Source: Aspidiotus rigidus (taxonomy: Eukaryota; Arthropoda; Insecta; Hemiptera; Diaspididae). From it: DNA of 64,000 nucleotides. Position 1 is the first letter of the stretch; the number at the start of each line of letters is the position of its first letter. The notes under the pieces are model-generated. The model did no database searches. It was not told the origin of the DNA and saw nothing but the letters and a program-made list of their open reading frames with translations. The translations under genes and the position numbers were made by a program. Shown here one piece after another: positions 44,132 through 55,585 of this stretch. Where the stretch lies: assembly GCA_035079385.1 (NCBI GenBank), contig JAVHKY010000054.1:2891501-2955500 (forward strand), written 5' to 3'.

Positions 44132-46514
44132 TATCCCCGTTTTCGGTCAGCGGCCTTAGACTAACGTGCATCTTACAAACATACGGTCCTTCAAATTAAG
44201 CTCTAAATCCCCTTCCTCTCATAACATTTTCGACTTTGAAAATAGTCGCGATAATTTGTACCTGATTTTTACCAAATTCGTCTCCTCCGTTTAAAAGAAT
44301 AAATACCGTAATTCTTTTCTTAAACAGCATTATTCAAGTTTCTGTACCAACGTCCCCCTCCTCCAATTAAAATTTCGATCTGGAAATAATCTCAAAATGG
44401 CGAGCTTTATTTGTACTCGATGGTGCTCTCGATCTCTTAATTTAAAACTGCCTTCTTTCTCCTATCCAAAACTTCTGTCAATCTTCTTTCAACTGACAAC
44501 GTGAATTTCGAGATAGAGATGATTTCAAAAATCACTCCACGATAAATTGAACATTCTTGACAGTGTATTTGTAAGGGAAGAGTGACCCCCTAGAACTAAA
44601 AAATCTGCTTTGAAATATAAGGAAAGCTTGTTCAAAAACACCTCCAAAGATTTCTTCAGCCAACCCCTCTCCAAAAACATTTTTCAGATACTCAACTAAT
44701 TCTTGACCTGCTTCCCTTTTGGAGAGCAAAATTGAGCCCGAAAAATGCACTCCCCCGTCTACTCCTCAATACAAACTTTTTAATTTCGAAAAATTCAGAT
44801 TTCTCAGAATCAAACTGATACGTAACTTTTGAATCAATTCTCAGAATCATTTTCTCACCGAAAACGGAAATGGGTTGTTTGAAAATTTCCAACTTTCTTC
44901 CCGATTTCTGCGCTTATCACTTATGTAGATTTTCCGACGATTAGTGATATGAAAACATCGAAAGCAAAATTTAGTAAAATGTAGTGAATCACGCATACCT
45001 TTTTTACATCCCTGTAAACAGGTACAGATCATCTACTTTTTCATTCCAATTACAGTTTTATACATTTCTTTTTCAAAATATTTATATTAGGTACTAATTA
45101 GGACAGTGCAATCGATTGATCTGAGATCGTTCTATTTTGGACTGTAACGGTTGAAAAATATTGTCCTCAAAATGCAGCCCTACTAAAAAGGATTACAGTA
45201 CAGTAGGATTCCTTTTTTTTTTTTTTTTTTCTCATTCTTCGATGACAGGTTTATATATACTCGTACGTATGGTTAATCTAGCACGTAGATAACGATCGCA
45301 AAATATTTTTCTCATTCGAAATTACACGTTCGGTAGAAGTTATGAGTTTAAGAATGTGTCTTTTTTAATTTCAAAAAGCGAACGAACCGGACGTCACGTA
45401 AATGTATTTCCTCGACTCGACCACTCGTACGCGAGTGCCTATATTGATAACCCAACGTATAGTCTGAGCTTGTTCAACCTAACACGTACTTTTGTATTTT
45501 CATTTTCGTACGTTTGACTTTCCGGCCGTTGTCGATGTCGTCTCAGCTATTCTCAAGCAATTACCACAAGTATACCTGAGTACATAATATTCTGAGAAAG
45601 GGGGAAATATACGAGCCGAAAATAAGAAGCTAGAGAGGAAGAAACGGAAATTCAATGTTTTATATCGCTTGGCGTTGTTTCAGCGGTCTGATTCGTCGCC
45701 AACTTTGTCATCATATTCACACAACTAGCAGTTCGTGGAAACGATGAGTTGTCGTTTTCCACAATATATCGTAATGTTCTCAAATTTGGGCGGAATATTC
45801 GAATCTTTTTTTTGTTCTATACGTTTCCTAGGCTCGTGTTCAACTCATCATCTGGTACTTAGGTGGCGTTTTATTTGAGAAATCTAAAGAATAAGAATGA
45901 GTTTCTCACACCTCTGCATCACATTTCCAAAGAAAAGAGGTAGTCCTCCCTAAATTGAGATAATTCACCTTGCCATTTCCATAAATGTCAAAATCACGCT
46001 TTCCCGGCAACTTCACTTTCAACAGACGTTGATTTACGCAAGTTTGCCACGAGTTTTTCTCCGTCCTTGACTTATGAGTAGCAAAAAAGACGACCACGTA
46101 TTTCCAAGCTGACGTATATCAACTCCATCTCTGGGCGCTTCATCTTTTGAGCTGCCATATACGATTGTAATTCGAAGGTGTTCATACGAATTAAAGATAA
46201 ATCGCTCTTCTTTTATCAACTTTAGTCAGACGAAAAAGTTTTCTCCGGTGTCAAATTCATTCGTAAGATCCCAGATTAAGCTAACCTGTAACCAGTCTGC
46301 ACAATCGGGCTTCAAATAATTATAGAACACTGACTGCGATACTGATTATTCGAACAAGTTCTTTGACCAATAACAAGGACTCGCTACCGAATTGGATCTT
46401 TTTCATATGAACACTTCTAAAAACGGAGACAGGCTCATTTACTGCCAAGCATAAAAATTATCTCAACGCCTTAAACAAACACCGCAGCAATTCAACTTAC
46501 ATCAAGTCGTCTTC
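44132..46514. other. No recognisable gene
   Basis: Unique-looking sequence. T-run at about 45210-45230. CCCCCTCCTCCAATT-type pyrimidine stretches near 44350. No supportable coding frame. Confidence 0.4.
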
Positions 46515-46975
46515 ATAATTGACAGGGCCAGATCCAGCTTTTGTGGGCCCTGGCCAAATTTTCACGAGGGCTTCCTATCCCAGAGAAAAATAATAAAAAG
46601 GTCCTTATTTACTCACGCAGGCATCAACTTATTTACTCCTTAACCATTCTCGATCCAAAAGGATCAAGTTCCACTGTCTCCTCCCAAATTTACCTACCTC
46701 ACTTTTTATGGACCATACCCCAGCCAAAAATAGTTTTCAAACTATGCGAATCATCCAAGAAATATACCAATCTTCTTCTTTCTCCTCCCACTTCTTACTT
46801 AAGCTCGCATACCGATGCCATCGTCACCCTTTCCTTCGCAGACGGTTCAAAATTCAATGATGGCTTTGCATATTCCATTAACAATAAAAACTCGCGGGTC
46901 CTTTAAGGGTGTGCTTTACTTGATTGGAAACTCCAAAACGGTGTACGATAAGTTGCATAAACATCCCCAAAAACC

Positions 46976-47671
46976 ATTGAAGGGGCTAAGCCAATTGGTG
47001 TATGAAGCAGTGCATATGTAGTTACTTGAAGGGGCTATCTTTCAAATAGATGATATAATACAAGGGGGACTTGAAATACCTCAGAAGGACTTTCCGAGCC
47101 TTACTATGTTTGAAGCATTGCATATCTGGCTCATTGAAGGGGCTCAGCCAATTGGTGTATGAAGCAGTGCATATGTAGTTACTTGAAGGGGCTATCTTTC
47201 AAATAGATGACATGATAGAAGGGGGACTTGAAATACCTCAGAAGGACATTCCGAGTCTTACTGTGTTTGAAGCATTGCATATCTGGCTCATTGAAGGGGC
47301 TAAGCCAATTGGTGTATGAAGCAGTGCATATGTAGTTACTTGAAGGGGCTATCTTTCAAATAGATAATATGATACAAGGGGGACTTGAAATACCTCAGAA
47401 GGACTTTCCGAGCCTTACTATGTTTGAAGCATTTCATATCTGGCTCATTGAAGGGGCTAAGCCAATTGGTGTATGAAGCAGTGCATATGTAGTTACTTGA
47501 AGGGGCTATCTTTCAAATAGATGATATGATACAAGGGGGACTTGAAATACCTCAGAAGGACTTTCCGAGCTTTACTGTGTTCGAAGCATTGCATATTTGG
47601 CTCATTGAAGGGGCTAAGCCAATTGGTATATGAAGCGTTGCATATGTAGTTACTTGAAGGGGTTATCTTTC
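46976..47671. repeat. 157-bp tandem satellite, 4.4 units
   Basis: ATTGAAGGGGCT starts units at 46976, 47133, 47290, 47447 and 47604, an exact 157-bp spacing with no indel. Units differ by only a few bases. Each contains two related boxes (GAAGCAGTGCATATGTAG and GAAGCATTGCATATCTGG) and the word AAGGGGGACTTGAAATACC, a relative of the GGGACTTGG motif. Confidence 0.92.
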
Positions 47672-47766
47672 AGGCTGTTTACACCGACCACCGAGTTATA
47701 TATGATAAAAGGGGGGTAATGGAAAAGTTTTGAGCTCCGAGGTCCCTGTAAAAATTTTCTCTCAAC

Positions 47767-47896
47767 AGAGAGTTTTTGCACTGGGACGTTATCATGTTAC
47801 GGTAACGTTAACACTAAATTTTCTCATTGTGAGCAATGGGAAAATTTAACGTTAGCGTTACGTTATTTCAATAACATTCGAATGCAAAAACTCTCT
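47767..47896. repeat. Imperfect 130-bp fold-back
   Basis: AGAGAGTTTTTGCA (47767-47780) and TGCAAAAACTCTCT (47883-47896) are perfect inverted termini. Inner GTAACGTTAA, AAATTTTC and their complements pair further, with ACGTTA words throughout. It may be a small MITE nested in the hAT-type element. Confidence 0.7.
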
Positions 47897-48510
47897 AACA
47901 TCAACGCACCTCCGTCATAATCCCAACAGCCGAGAACCATTTCTGTCTTGTAATGCCAAGGATCAATCCCAACTGTCTCTATTCCTTCTTCACTCAACTT
48001 TCTTAAGACTTTTCATCTCCTAACCAACTTAACAACAACTTCCAATACTTATTTCGCTCATCCACGCACCTTACGTATTATTCTCACGCATTTTCTACTC
48101 CGTAACCACTAATTATCATCTAGATCTCCAGCCACAGCAGAATGAGTGGTGGCGAAAAAGTCGACCAAACCGTAAAAGCTGTAACGAGACTACCGCGCAT
48201 TAACCCCCGAATTCTCCTGACTATATCCGATCTCACCCTTGACACCCAAACCCGAATAACGAGCCAGTGGATTGCCTATGGGCAAAAACAAGTCCCGCAG
48301 ACTAGACTGGCGCAAATAAATTCATTATCCTTCTCATGGTCCTCGTCACACCAACAACACCACCCTCACGACTTTGAAAGTCTTCTTTCTCTATGTATCG
48401 CAATATGAAAGTAATTTTTCATGGTTCATTGATGGTTCTTAAACTGACATTGCGAGGCCCCTCACCTCAATCCAGCCCTGATATTTGAGAATACAATATT
48501 ATGAGATATC

Positions 48511-48584
48511 TTAAGGATGTGCTTTGCCTGTTGGGAAACTCCGAAACGGTGTAAGATAGGTTGCATATACACCCCCAAATACCC
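48511..48584 (+). repeat. Second copy of the sequence preceding the satellite
   Basis: AAGGATGTGCTTTGCCTG through GAAACGGTGTAAGATAGGTTG and ACCCCCAAA matches 46903-46974 inside the hAT-type element, yet lies 22 bp outside its right target duplication. Confidence 0.7.
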
Positions 48585-48959
48585 TGCACGGTTCGGTATG
48601 CCAGCGGTCACCATTTTCCGGTACCATGTTTTTAAAATTGTTCGATTTTACTAGCGACTCCCCCCCCCCTCCCCGCTAAGGATCCTTACTTCACTACGGG
48701 CAGAAACTTTCGTGAACTCTGTGCAAAAACAATGAAGACGGAAGAACAAGAAATTCCCAGCTTCACTTATGCATCTCTTTTCCCGTCTCCCAGTCTCTCA
48801 CTTCATTTCCAACACTATTCCAATTTAATCATTATAGCAATATTGGAGGGTCTGGATTTAGACTCTAGAGATAGACTGGAAATTTTTCCTCAAGTTTTGA
48901 ATTATGAAATTACTCCCGTCTTTTTCACAAACAAATGATTTCACCAGCAAGATCTTTTC

Positions 48960-49490
48960 TTCAATCTTTCCATAAAACGGCCGCCATAAATTCTAAAGTG
49001 CATCGTCTCCCATATCTCCCTTTTTCAACTCAAGAGAAAAACACACATCGAGCGCATTGTCAATACAAACGATTTAAATCTCAATTTTCTTTTTCTGATC
49101 AAAGGAAAATGGCTGAGGCGGACCTCCCCCCCCCCCCCCTCAACATTGATAGAAGGAAAAATGGTTCAGCTCTGCCTTCGGAAGCTCTCGCAGCTGAAAC
49201 AGGATTCTGTCCTCTTTCTACTATCTCTAACCTAATCCCCCTTAAGAATTGCACACCAAAAATGAAAGCTATTAGTGTTTACCGGACCTCGTGCGGCGAG
49301 TACGCCTCAATCTATATCCGGCAAACCGGAAGAAAACTAGGTCAGCGACGGCAAAAACAACGAAATACAAACACGATGGTTTCGAAAATCACGATCCTCA
49401 AAAGCTAACGATCTACCTCATGATTCATCTCGAAAAAGCCGAAGTTCCTGCCGCTCAACTCCCAGCCGGCTTAAGCCTGCTCAATGATTG
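48960..49490 (+). pseudogene. PLE-4 remnant: linker and GIY-YIG endonuclease
   Basis: HKTAAINSKVHRLPYLPFS (from 48971) matches the HKMAAFHSLVHRLTRIPLS segment of PLE-1. Then HIERIVNTND in a shifted frame, STISNLIPLKN and AISVYRTSCGEYASIYIRQT followed by GRKLGQR (about 49265-49350) show a GIY-YIG domain. The Gly of YIG is replaced by Arg and the downstream EH segment is lost. A run of Cs at about 49128-49140 lies in the linker. RT motifs upstream (48700-48930) are not convincing. Old, 5'-incomplete copy of a third PLE lineage. Confidence 0.72.
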
Positions 49491-52400
49491 ATTCAGACTC
49501 AACGTGTATCAATTCTTTTATACGCTTCTATCGTTCTGAGTTTACTGGCTTCGTTCTCTCATTCTTCTGCTGTTCTAATCGAAAAAGTAGCCTTCTCGCT
49601 GTGTACTTCCCAGAATTTCTTGCACTTACTCCGTTATAAACCGTTACAAGCCTTGCTCCTAACCTTTTTAAATTCATCATTAAAGATAGCTCAAGCTGCT
49701 CTCCACTTCAATTTCGACAACCTCTTCTTGAGCTACCTTCCCTGAGAGTCTCATCACTAACAAAAATTCAGCTATTTTTCCCCTTTCAACTTTCTTTATG
49801 AAGTCACTCTTGATCTCTCCATACTTACTCAACGTACCGTACGACAATGAATTTTGGGTGTGTAGCTGGAAAAACGAACAGAAAATGAAGAAACGAACAT
49901 TTTTCTGACCCACTTTGTCCACAGCACTTTCCTTTACGCCTCGTTCCAAAAGATTTCTTCCGAGTTTTTCTCATATCAGCTACGTCCGAAGAATTGGCCA
50001 TAAGCCAAATCCCGAAAAAATTATCGAATGCCGACTAACTTATCATCAGCCTGAACAGAATCGAGTATGCAAATTACGAGACACGCTTGACGTTGTACGT
50101 CGTATCGTCCTGAAGAAGCTGTTTTACACATTGGTTCTGCATATATACGAGTGAATCGAATGGGTGAGAAAATACTAGTGGAACGAGAAATGTGTTCAAA
50201 TTACTTTTAATCGCTAATTATGGGAGGTTTCGAATATGTCTCCCGCATCAATCGTCAATCATCGACGTAAAGGATTTTTTTCTTACTGACTCAAGTGTTT
50301 TCTGGAAGAGCTTCTTAACTGCACCCAAAACACCTGTGCCCAAAAAGAGGAGGAGAGTGTGAAACCTTCAACTCGAAACCTTCCTGACATTCAGGATGTT
50401 TTCAGCAACAAAAATAAACTCATTCCAACCTGTTCGACTCCTCCTTGCCTCCACGGCGCTTGCACTCGAATACATCTCTCATTCGACAGACACACGACAT
50501 CTTCCCATTTTTGGCCAATTAGAACTTGACTTGGCAGCAAAATATATATACATATATAAAGTAACAGTAACTCGATTATATTCTTGAACAATACTTTTTG
50601 GCGAATATCCAAATTATTTTAACCCGAAATCAGTGACTATCGCAAACATAAATACATCGAAACTAACTCGATAAAGTGATTTATATTATATAGAAATGAT
50701 ATCTTTTAGGTAATTTCTATATTAACATAGGTTTCTCTCTTGGAAAACGGTGCGGCGACGTCTGTATACACAGTAAACGTGTTGCAAGTTGTTCATATTT
50801 ATTCTACGCCTTCGTTTGTCAGAGTGTCACTTTGTGACTTTGTTGCAAATTCTCTGATAAAATCAAAATCGTAAATAAACTCTGGCATGTTGCCTAATGC
50901 ATCTGCTCGTACAGCGTTTATACACGAGAATAGTTTCATTGGTCAAAACAGGAGAACGAAATAAGGCAGAGGACATCGAACGAGCTTCTTATAAATAATT
51001 TCACCTACGGTAGATACGCGTCGGCGTGAAAAAAAAAGAAGTATCAGCGATAGGTTTCAAATAAATTTTCAAACCACGTATAACCAACCCGTTCATTAGT
51101 TAAGGACATTTTTGGTATTCGAAAGATTTTCTCGCCATCGCCACCGAAATCAAGTTTGACGCGAACGATTTGACGAATAAACATTTTTCCGAGAGGACGA
51201 AGCGCCTCCGCTAAAACGTCCCAATAGTGGCACATTTTCCGAAGAGAAAAAAATACGCGTACGGTACTCGTACATATCAACAACGTACGCACGCAGGTCA
51301 AAGGTTAACATTTTTAAATTTTGCCGCAGACTGCCTATAAATATTCAGCGAGTTTCGGATGTTTGAATAATTAGGCAATTATGTTAATTCCAGTGGCACT
51401 GTTTCGAGCAAGGTCACTGCCAATCGATTTTTTGTCGATAGTAATCACGTATGTACACCTTCTCGAGGGATGAATAGCAATGTGGATGCGAGCGAAAATG
51501 AATGAAAAAGGAAACAGCACACGATCGCACATTCACCCCTTCGGATTGTCCAAAAGAATGCTGATGTCTGTGCGTATAATGTATTATAATAAAGACCTGT
51601 TGTGAAAGTGAATTTGGCTACGGTGGGTATAGAAGGCAAATAGGACGAAGGCGACGGGTTAGCCGATCAAACGCACAGGCCTGCAGCATGCAGTCTCTCG
51701 TCACTTCCTTATTACAATTGCTAATGCGATACAGTATTCTCAGTTTCCCTTCGTTCTCATTCATACTTTTGCATACGCAAGTTCTACGTCTGCAGCGAGA
51801 GTCCCTTTTTAACATGCAAACGTTGTTCTACAGTCTATGGCAAAGTTGGAGTGAGGATTTTTTTTACGGGTTTTAGGACCGCAGACTTCGGTCTGCAATT
51901 CAGTAGTGCGCGCCTCCGGTTTTGTGAAACACGTTGTTATGGTTTTTTATTTTTTTATTTTCATTTCATCTTTTCTTTTTCCTTGATATAGAGTACTTTC
52001 TCGGGAAAAAAAAGTGCAGACGTTTACAGGAGGTCTATTCTGAATGGGATTAGAAAGTGGATATCTAAAACGAACTCCACATTAGGTAAGACTTTCGTGT
52101 ATTATTGTATATTGAAGGTGACGTACAGTATAATCCAAAGTCATACAAGTATATTTAAAGTTGTGATCATTGTGAACTATTTATGGAATTGGTTACGCAA
52201 GAAGTGATCTTTTTACGTACTATGAGATAGAAGAAAAAAATACTCCTCGCGGATTACGTCTCGTCAAACGATCGAGAATTCGCTGCAGGAATAATGAGGT
52301 TCGGATAATTATAGAACGTATTGAGGAAAAAATTGTGGATTCGATCTCGAGGTCAATATCAAGGGGGTTACTTCGATATTTTCTTTCCTCGTGTGGCTTC

Positions 52401-53380
52401 ACAATTATTTTGATAAGATAACGAGGCTCCATTTTCGAATGTTGGATAGGGTTCATGGAAGTGTGTCAGTCTGATGAGCCGCCGCGTCTGTCACAGTGAT
52501 TGCAAAAAACTGAATATTCGCTTCCAACTTTCAGCGAGAAACTTTAAAACAATCCTGACTGATCACTGTGTCAGTAGATTTTTGTCTAGTCCGTGACTTC
52601 TCCCTCTTCTACTAAAAAAAAAATTGTAAAAATATATACCTCGCATGCAACTACTTCAAAATACACCACATGATTGCGTAAAATCCATTGACTCGATAAA
52701 TTTCTTGCATCTCCGAGAATAGAGCTCCTTGTATTTCCACTACAATCGTATTCATATTGCCGATTGCACCCCGTCTCTGTTGGAAATTCTTCTTCAATCT
52801 ATCCTTGGTCTATCTACAGTCTCGTGATCGACAAATGGTTATTGAATCCTGAAGAATAAACAGATAACTAAGATTAATGAGTTAATAAATACAAACGTTC
52901 GTAGTATACAAAACCTGTTTTATGGGAAGTGAGGTCTTTTGAATCTACCGGAGGGCGTTCTTTTGGCAAACTGTAATCTCAATAGGAGGTGGGAGCTGTG
53001 ACCTATCTGAGAGGACTGGAAAAAGGGAATTCGCGGATAAAGGTTCCGCTAGGAGCGCTACTTGTTCTGCGAAAAAATTGATCATGGTGTTTTCCACCAT
53101 ATGTAATTCCACCGTTTCAAATTGCTTTTCATGAAAAATGCAGAGAACAAAACTTGTTACCCCTTCAATTTTCTTTCAGATGAATATAATTTTAGATTTT
53201 TTAAATAACTTTTTTCATTTCATCACTTTTTTTGCAAGCTTCCTCAAGTTGCCGTCATGGTAAACCTAGAGGGTGCCTCCTTTACCTTTATTCGCGAATA
53301 GTCTAAGCTAGATAATAGAAAAGTGTGAACTAGGCGAGGGCCTCTGACCTACTTCAGGGGCTTGAAAAACTTTTTACGGT
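49491..53380. other. No recognisable gene
   Basis: Possible PLE-4 3' tail up to about 50150, then unique sequence. A perfect GCAGAC-TTCG-GTCTGC hairpin lies at 51881-51896. CCTGTTTTATGGG at about 52914 is a copy of the dispersed word, and GGGACTTGGAGAAAAA at 53398 a copy of the other. No coding frame is supported. Confidence 0.4.
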
Positions 53381-54606
53381 CAACAATGGGCATCCCGGGA
53401 CTTGGAGAAAAACATGAGATGAACAAAAAAAATTTACTCAATAAGGAGCCATGAACGAAAACAGAAGGAGTAAATGAAAAAGTTTCCTTAAAGTTACGAG
53501 CAATATCTAAGCATTCAATAAGTGAATAATGAGCGCTTCAGGACAGATCAAATAAAACAAAAATCGCGACCGTGGTTTTTTATTACTAAAAAAAAAAATG
53601 GAGACAGTGCCAGAAAATACGGCGCAAAGATGGACGATGATTAATCTATCAAGTGCTTTTCATAAACGAATTAAAGTGTACGTTGTCGGTGTCATTCAGG
53701 AGAATCAAGTTATCTCGTTTGAATGAAGAATATATTTGAAACTCCCCAAGCCTATTCATAAGGTGCCTTTTGAAACGTCGTGAATGAAGAGAATAGAAGC
53801 TTTGTTCAAGACATGCTGAAAAACATCGTTCCAAATCTGCCTCCACTGCACTTCTCTGCCTTGGCCTCCACTAAAAATAAGTCAAGACTCGCAATCTCAT
53901 CCTAGCGCATGGAGATAAAGTTGAGACCTTTGTCGTTCTACCAAATACTGAATACCATAAGAAAGTAATGAAATTTCTGACTCGGGCTGATGCCACGCCA
54001 ACAAACTTCAGTCTTAACTATCATAAGCGGAAAATTAGGAAAGCAATTTGCGACTCAAATACCAAACCAGAGAACCAAAAAGAGCCTATGTGATGAACCC
54101 GTCAACATCCAAGCTTTACAACCAACCAATTCGGCCAGTTGTGGCCTACTACAAAGCCATCGTACAAACTAATGACTGGTTCTGTTTCATAACTAACTTT
54201 TCAGCCGAGTACACTGGTAAACTCCAGAAACGTTACTAACACACTTCAAGGTCAATCCTTTCCACCTGAAGCAAAACTCACATCATTTGACATTTGCAGC
54301 ATGTACACCAATGCGCCAGTTTACGCTTCTCGAACAGTGTCAGCGAAGGAATTCCAAGATGTCAAAATAATCCAAAAACGTGTGCCACTTTTATAACATT
54401 ACTTTCATCTTCAAATCCGACATTTACAAGGACCAGCTATATTCTTCGACCATGGTATTCCTTATGTTATGAAGTGGATTCGTTGTGTAGATGAAATCCT
54501 GTATCCTTGGTATGGTTCCGACTCGGTTCTCATCTCCTTTCATAAACTCTCAACTCAATCAACTCTAATTGTTTAGGTCTTACAATTACCCTCGCCAGAA
54601 GGCATC

Positions 54607-54774
54607 CAGGGCCGGCGAACATGGTAGTGCAACTGTGCACTTGCACCTACTGAAAATTCCCAGCACCTATGGAAAAAAATTCTCTACCATGTATTTTTTT
54701 TTTTTTTTTTTTTTCATCAATTACTAAAATTTTGAGTTCGCACCCACCGTAAAAATGAAAAAGTGCCGACCCTG
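54607..54774. mobile_element. hAT-type MITE in PLE-5, 168 bp
   Basis: Termini CAGGGCCGGC and GCCGACCCTG, inverted with one mismatch. AAGGCATC (54599-54606) and AGGGCATC (54775-54782) form an 8-bp duplication (7 of 8). The interior has a run of about 22 T near 54688-54713. Removing it rejoins the PLE reading ARRH-LYRKLSYTG. Confidence 0.8.
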
Positions 54775-54861
54775 AGGGCATCTATACCGAAAACTTTCCT
54801 ACACAGGAGTCAACATTGATGGTCTATCTTTCTCGCCCATATATTCCACAAAATGGCTGCG

Positions 54862-55585
54862 CAGGGCCGTCGAGAATCGAACCAGGCCCGGGGAAAAATT
54901 TCGTTTTTGGCGGGAGACCCGCCATCCGTTTACTTACTGGGGGCCCTCAGAGGAATTTTGGGGGGCATAACGCTGGCGGGACTTAGAAAAATTCGTGACC
55001 TTTTATGGGCTAGTATAGGGACTTGGAAAAAAATCCGGGCTCTTCTATACCTATCTTATACCCCTACATGGCCTAGTATGGGGACTTAGAGAATTCCGGG
55101 TTCTTCTATACCCCTTTATTGGCTAGTATAGTGACTTGGAAAAATTTCTTCTTCTTCTATGCGACTTAGAAAAATTTTCGCAAATACGCAACGCTGGCAC
55201 TAGGAAAAATTCTTGTCTCCTCTATAGCCGTCTATGGCACTTGAAAAAATTCCTGGCTCCTCTATATCGTCTTCTATATGGGAGTTGGAAAAATTCCTTG
55301 TTCCTCTATATCGCTGAGGGGTGCGTAACTCGGGGACTTGGAAAAAATTTTGGCTGTTTTATAGCCTTCTATGGGACTTGGAAAAATTCCTGGCTCCTCT
55401 TTGGCCATTTATGGAATTTGGAAAAATTAGTGATCTTCTTGACTCTTATCGCTAAGACTTGGAGGAATTCCCGGAAATTTTTTTTTTTCCTTTCTTTCTT
55501 TGTGATTCATGGTCACGATTAAAATTCTAAACCTGACCTGACCCAAATTCGGGTCTCTTGAAAATCCCAGGCCTCAGCGGCCCTG
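54862..55585. mobile_element. hAT-type element in PLE-5 carrying the GGACTTGG array
   Basis: Termini CAGGGCCGTCGAG and CTCAGCGGCCCTG are inverted with two mismatches. No clean octamer duplication is visible (TGGCTGCG and GTGGTTCA), but PLE coding resumes at VVHRLVSILL immediately to the right, so this is an insertion. The interior (54980-55470) is a tandem array of about 45-60 bp units GGGACTTGGAAAAATTCC, TGGCTCCTCTAT with GGCTAGTATA words. Confidence 0.72.

Larger units (their letters stand above)
46523..48480. mobile_element. Non-autonomous hAT-type element, 1958 bp
   Basis: The left end CAGGGCCAGATCCAGC, then GTGGGCCCTGG, and the right end GAGGCCCCTCAC, then AATCCAGCCCTG form the inverted CAGGGC-GGAT-GGGCCC pattern common at hAT termini. 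ATAATTGA (46515-46522) and ATATTTGA (48481-48488) are an 8-bp duplication with 7 of 8 matching. The interior carries an exact 157-bp satellite and a fold-back, and no transposase. Open frames at 46541-46906 and 48142-48408 have no recognisable domain. Confidence 0.78.

Noticed and set aside
46541..46906. Open frame of 121 codons at the left end of the hAT-type element as a transposase
   Set aside because: No hAT dimerisation, RNase-H-like or BED-finger motif is visible; it overlaps the terminal repeat.
46976..47671. CRISPR-like array
   Set aside because: Units are contiguous 157-bp repeats without variable spacers, in a eukaryotic transposon.
54853..55522. Open frames with repeated GTWKNS-like residues as a repeat protein
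   Set aside because: They are translations of the GGGACTTGGAAAAATTCC tandem array inside a MITE.
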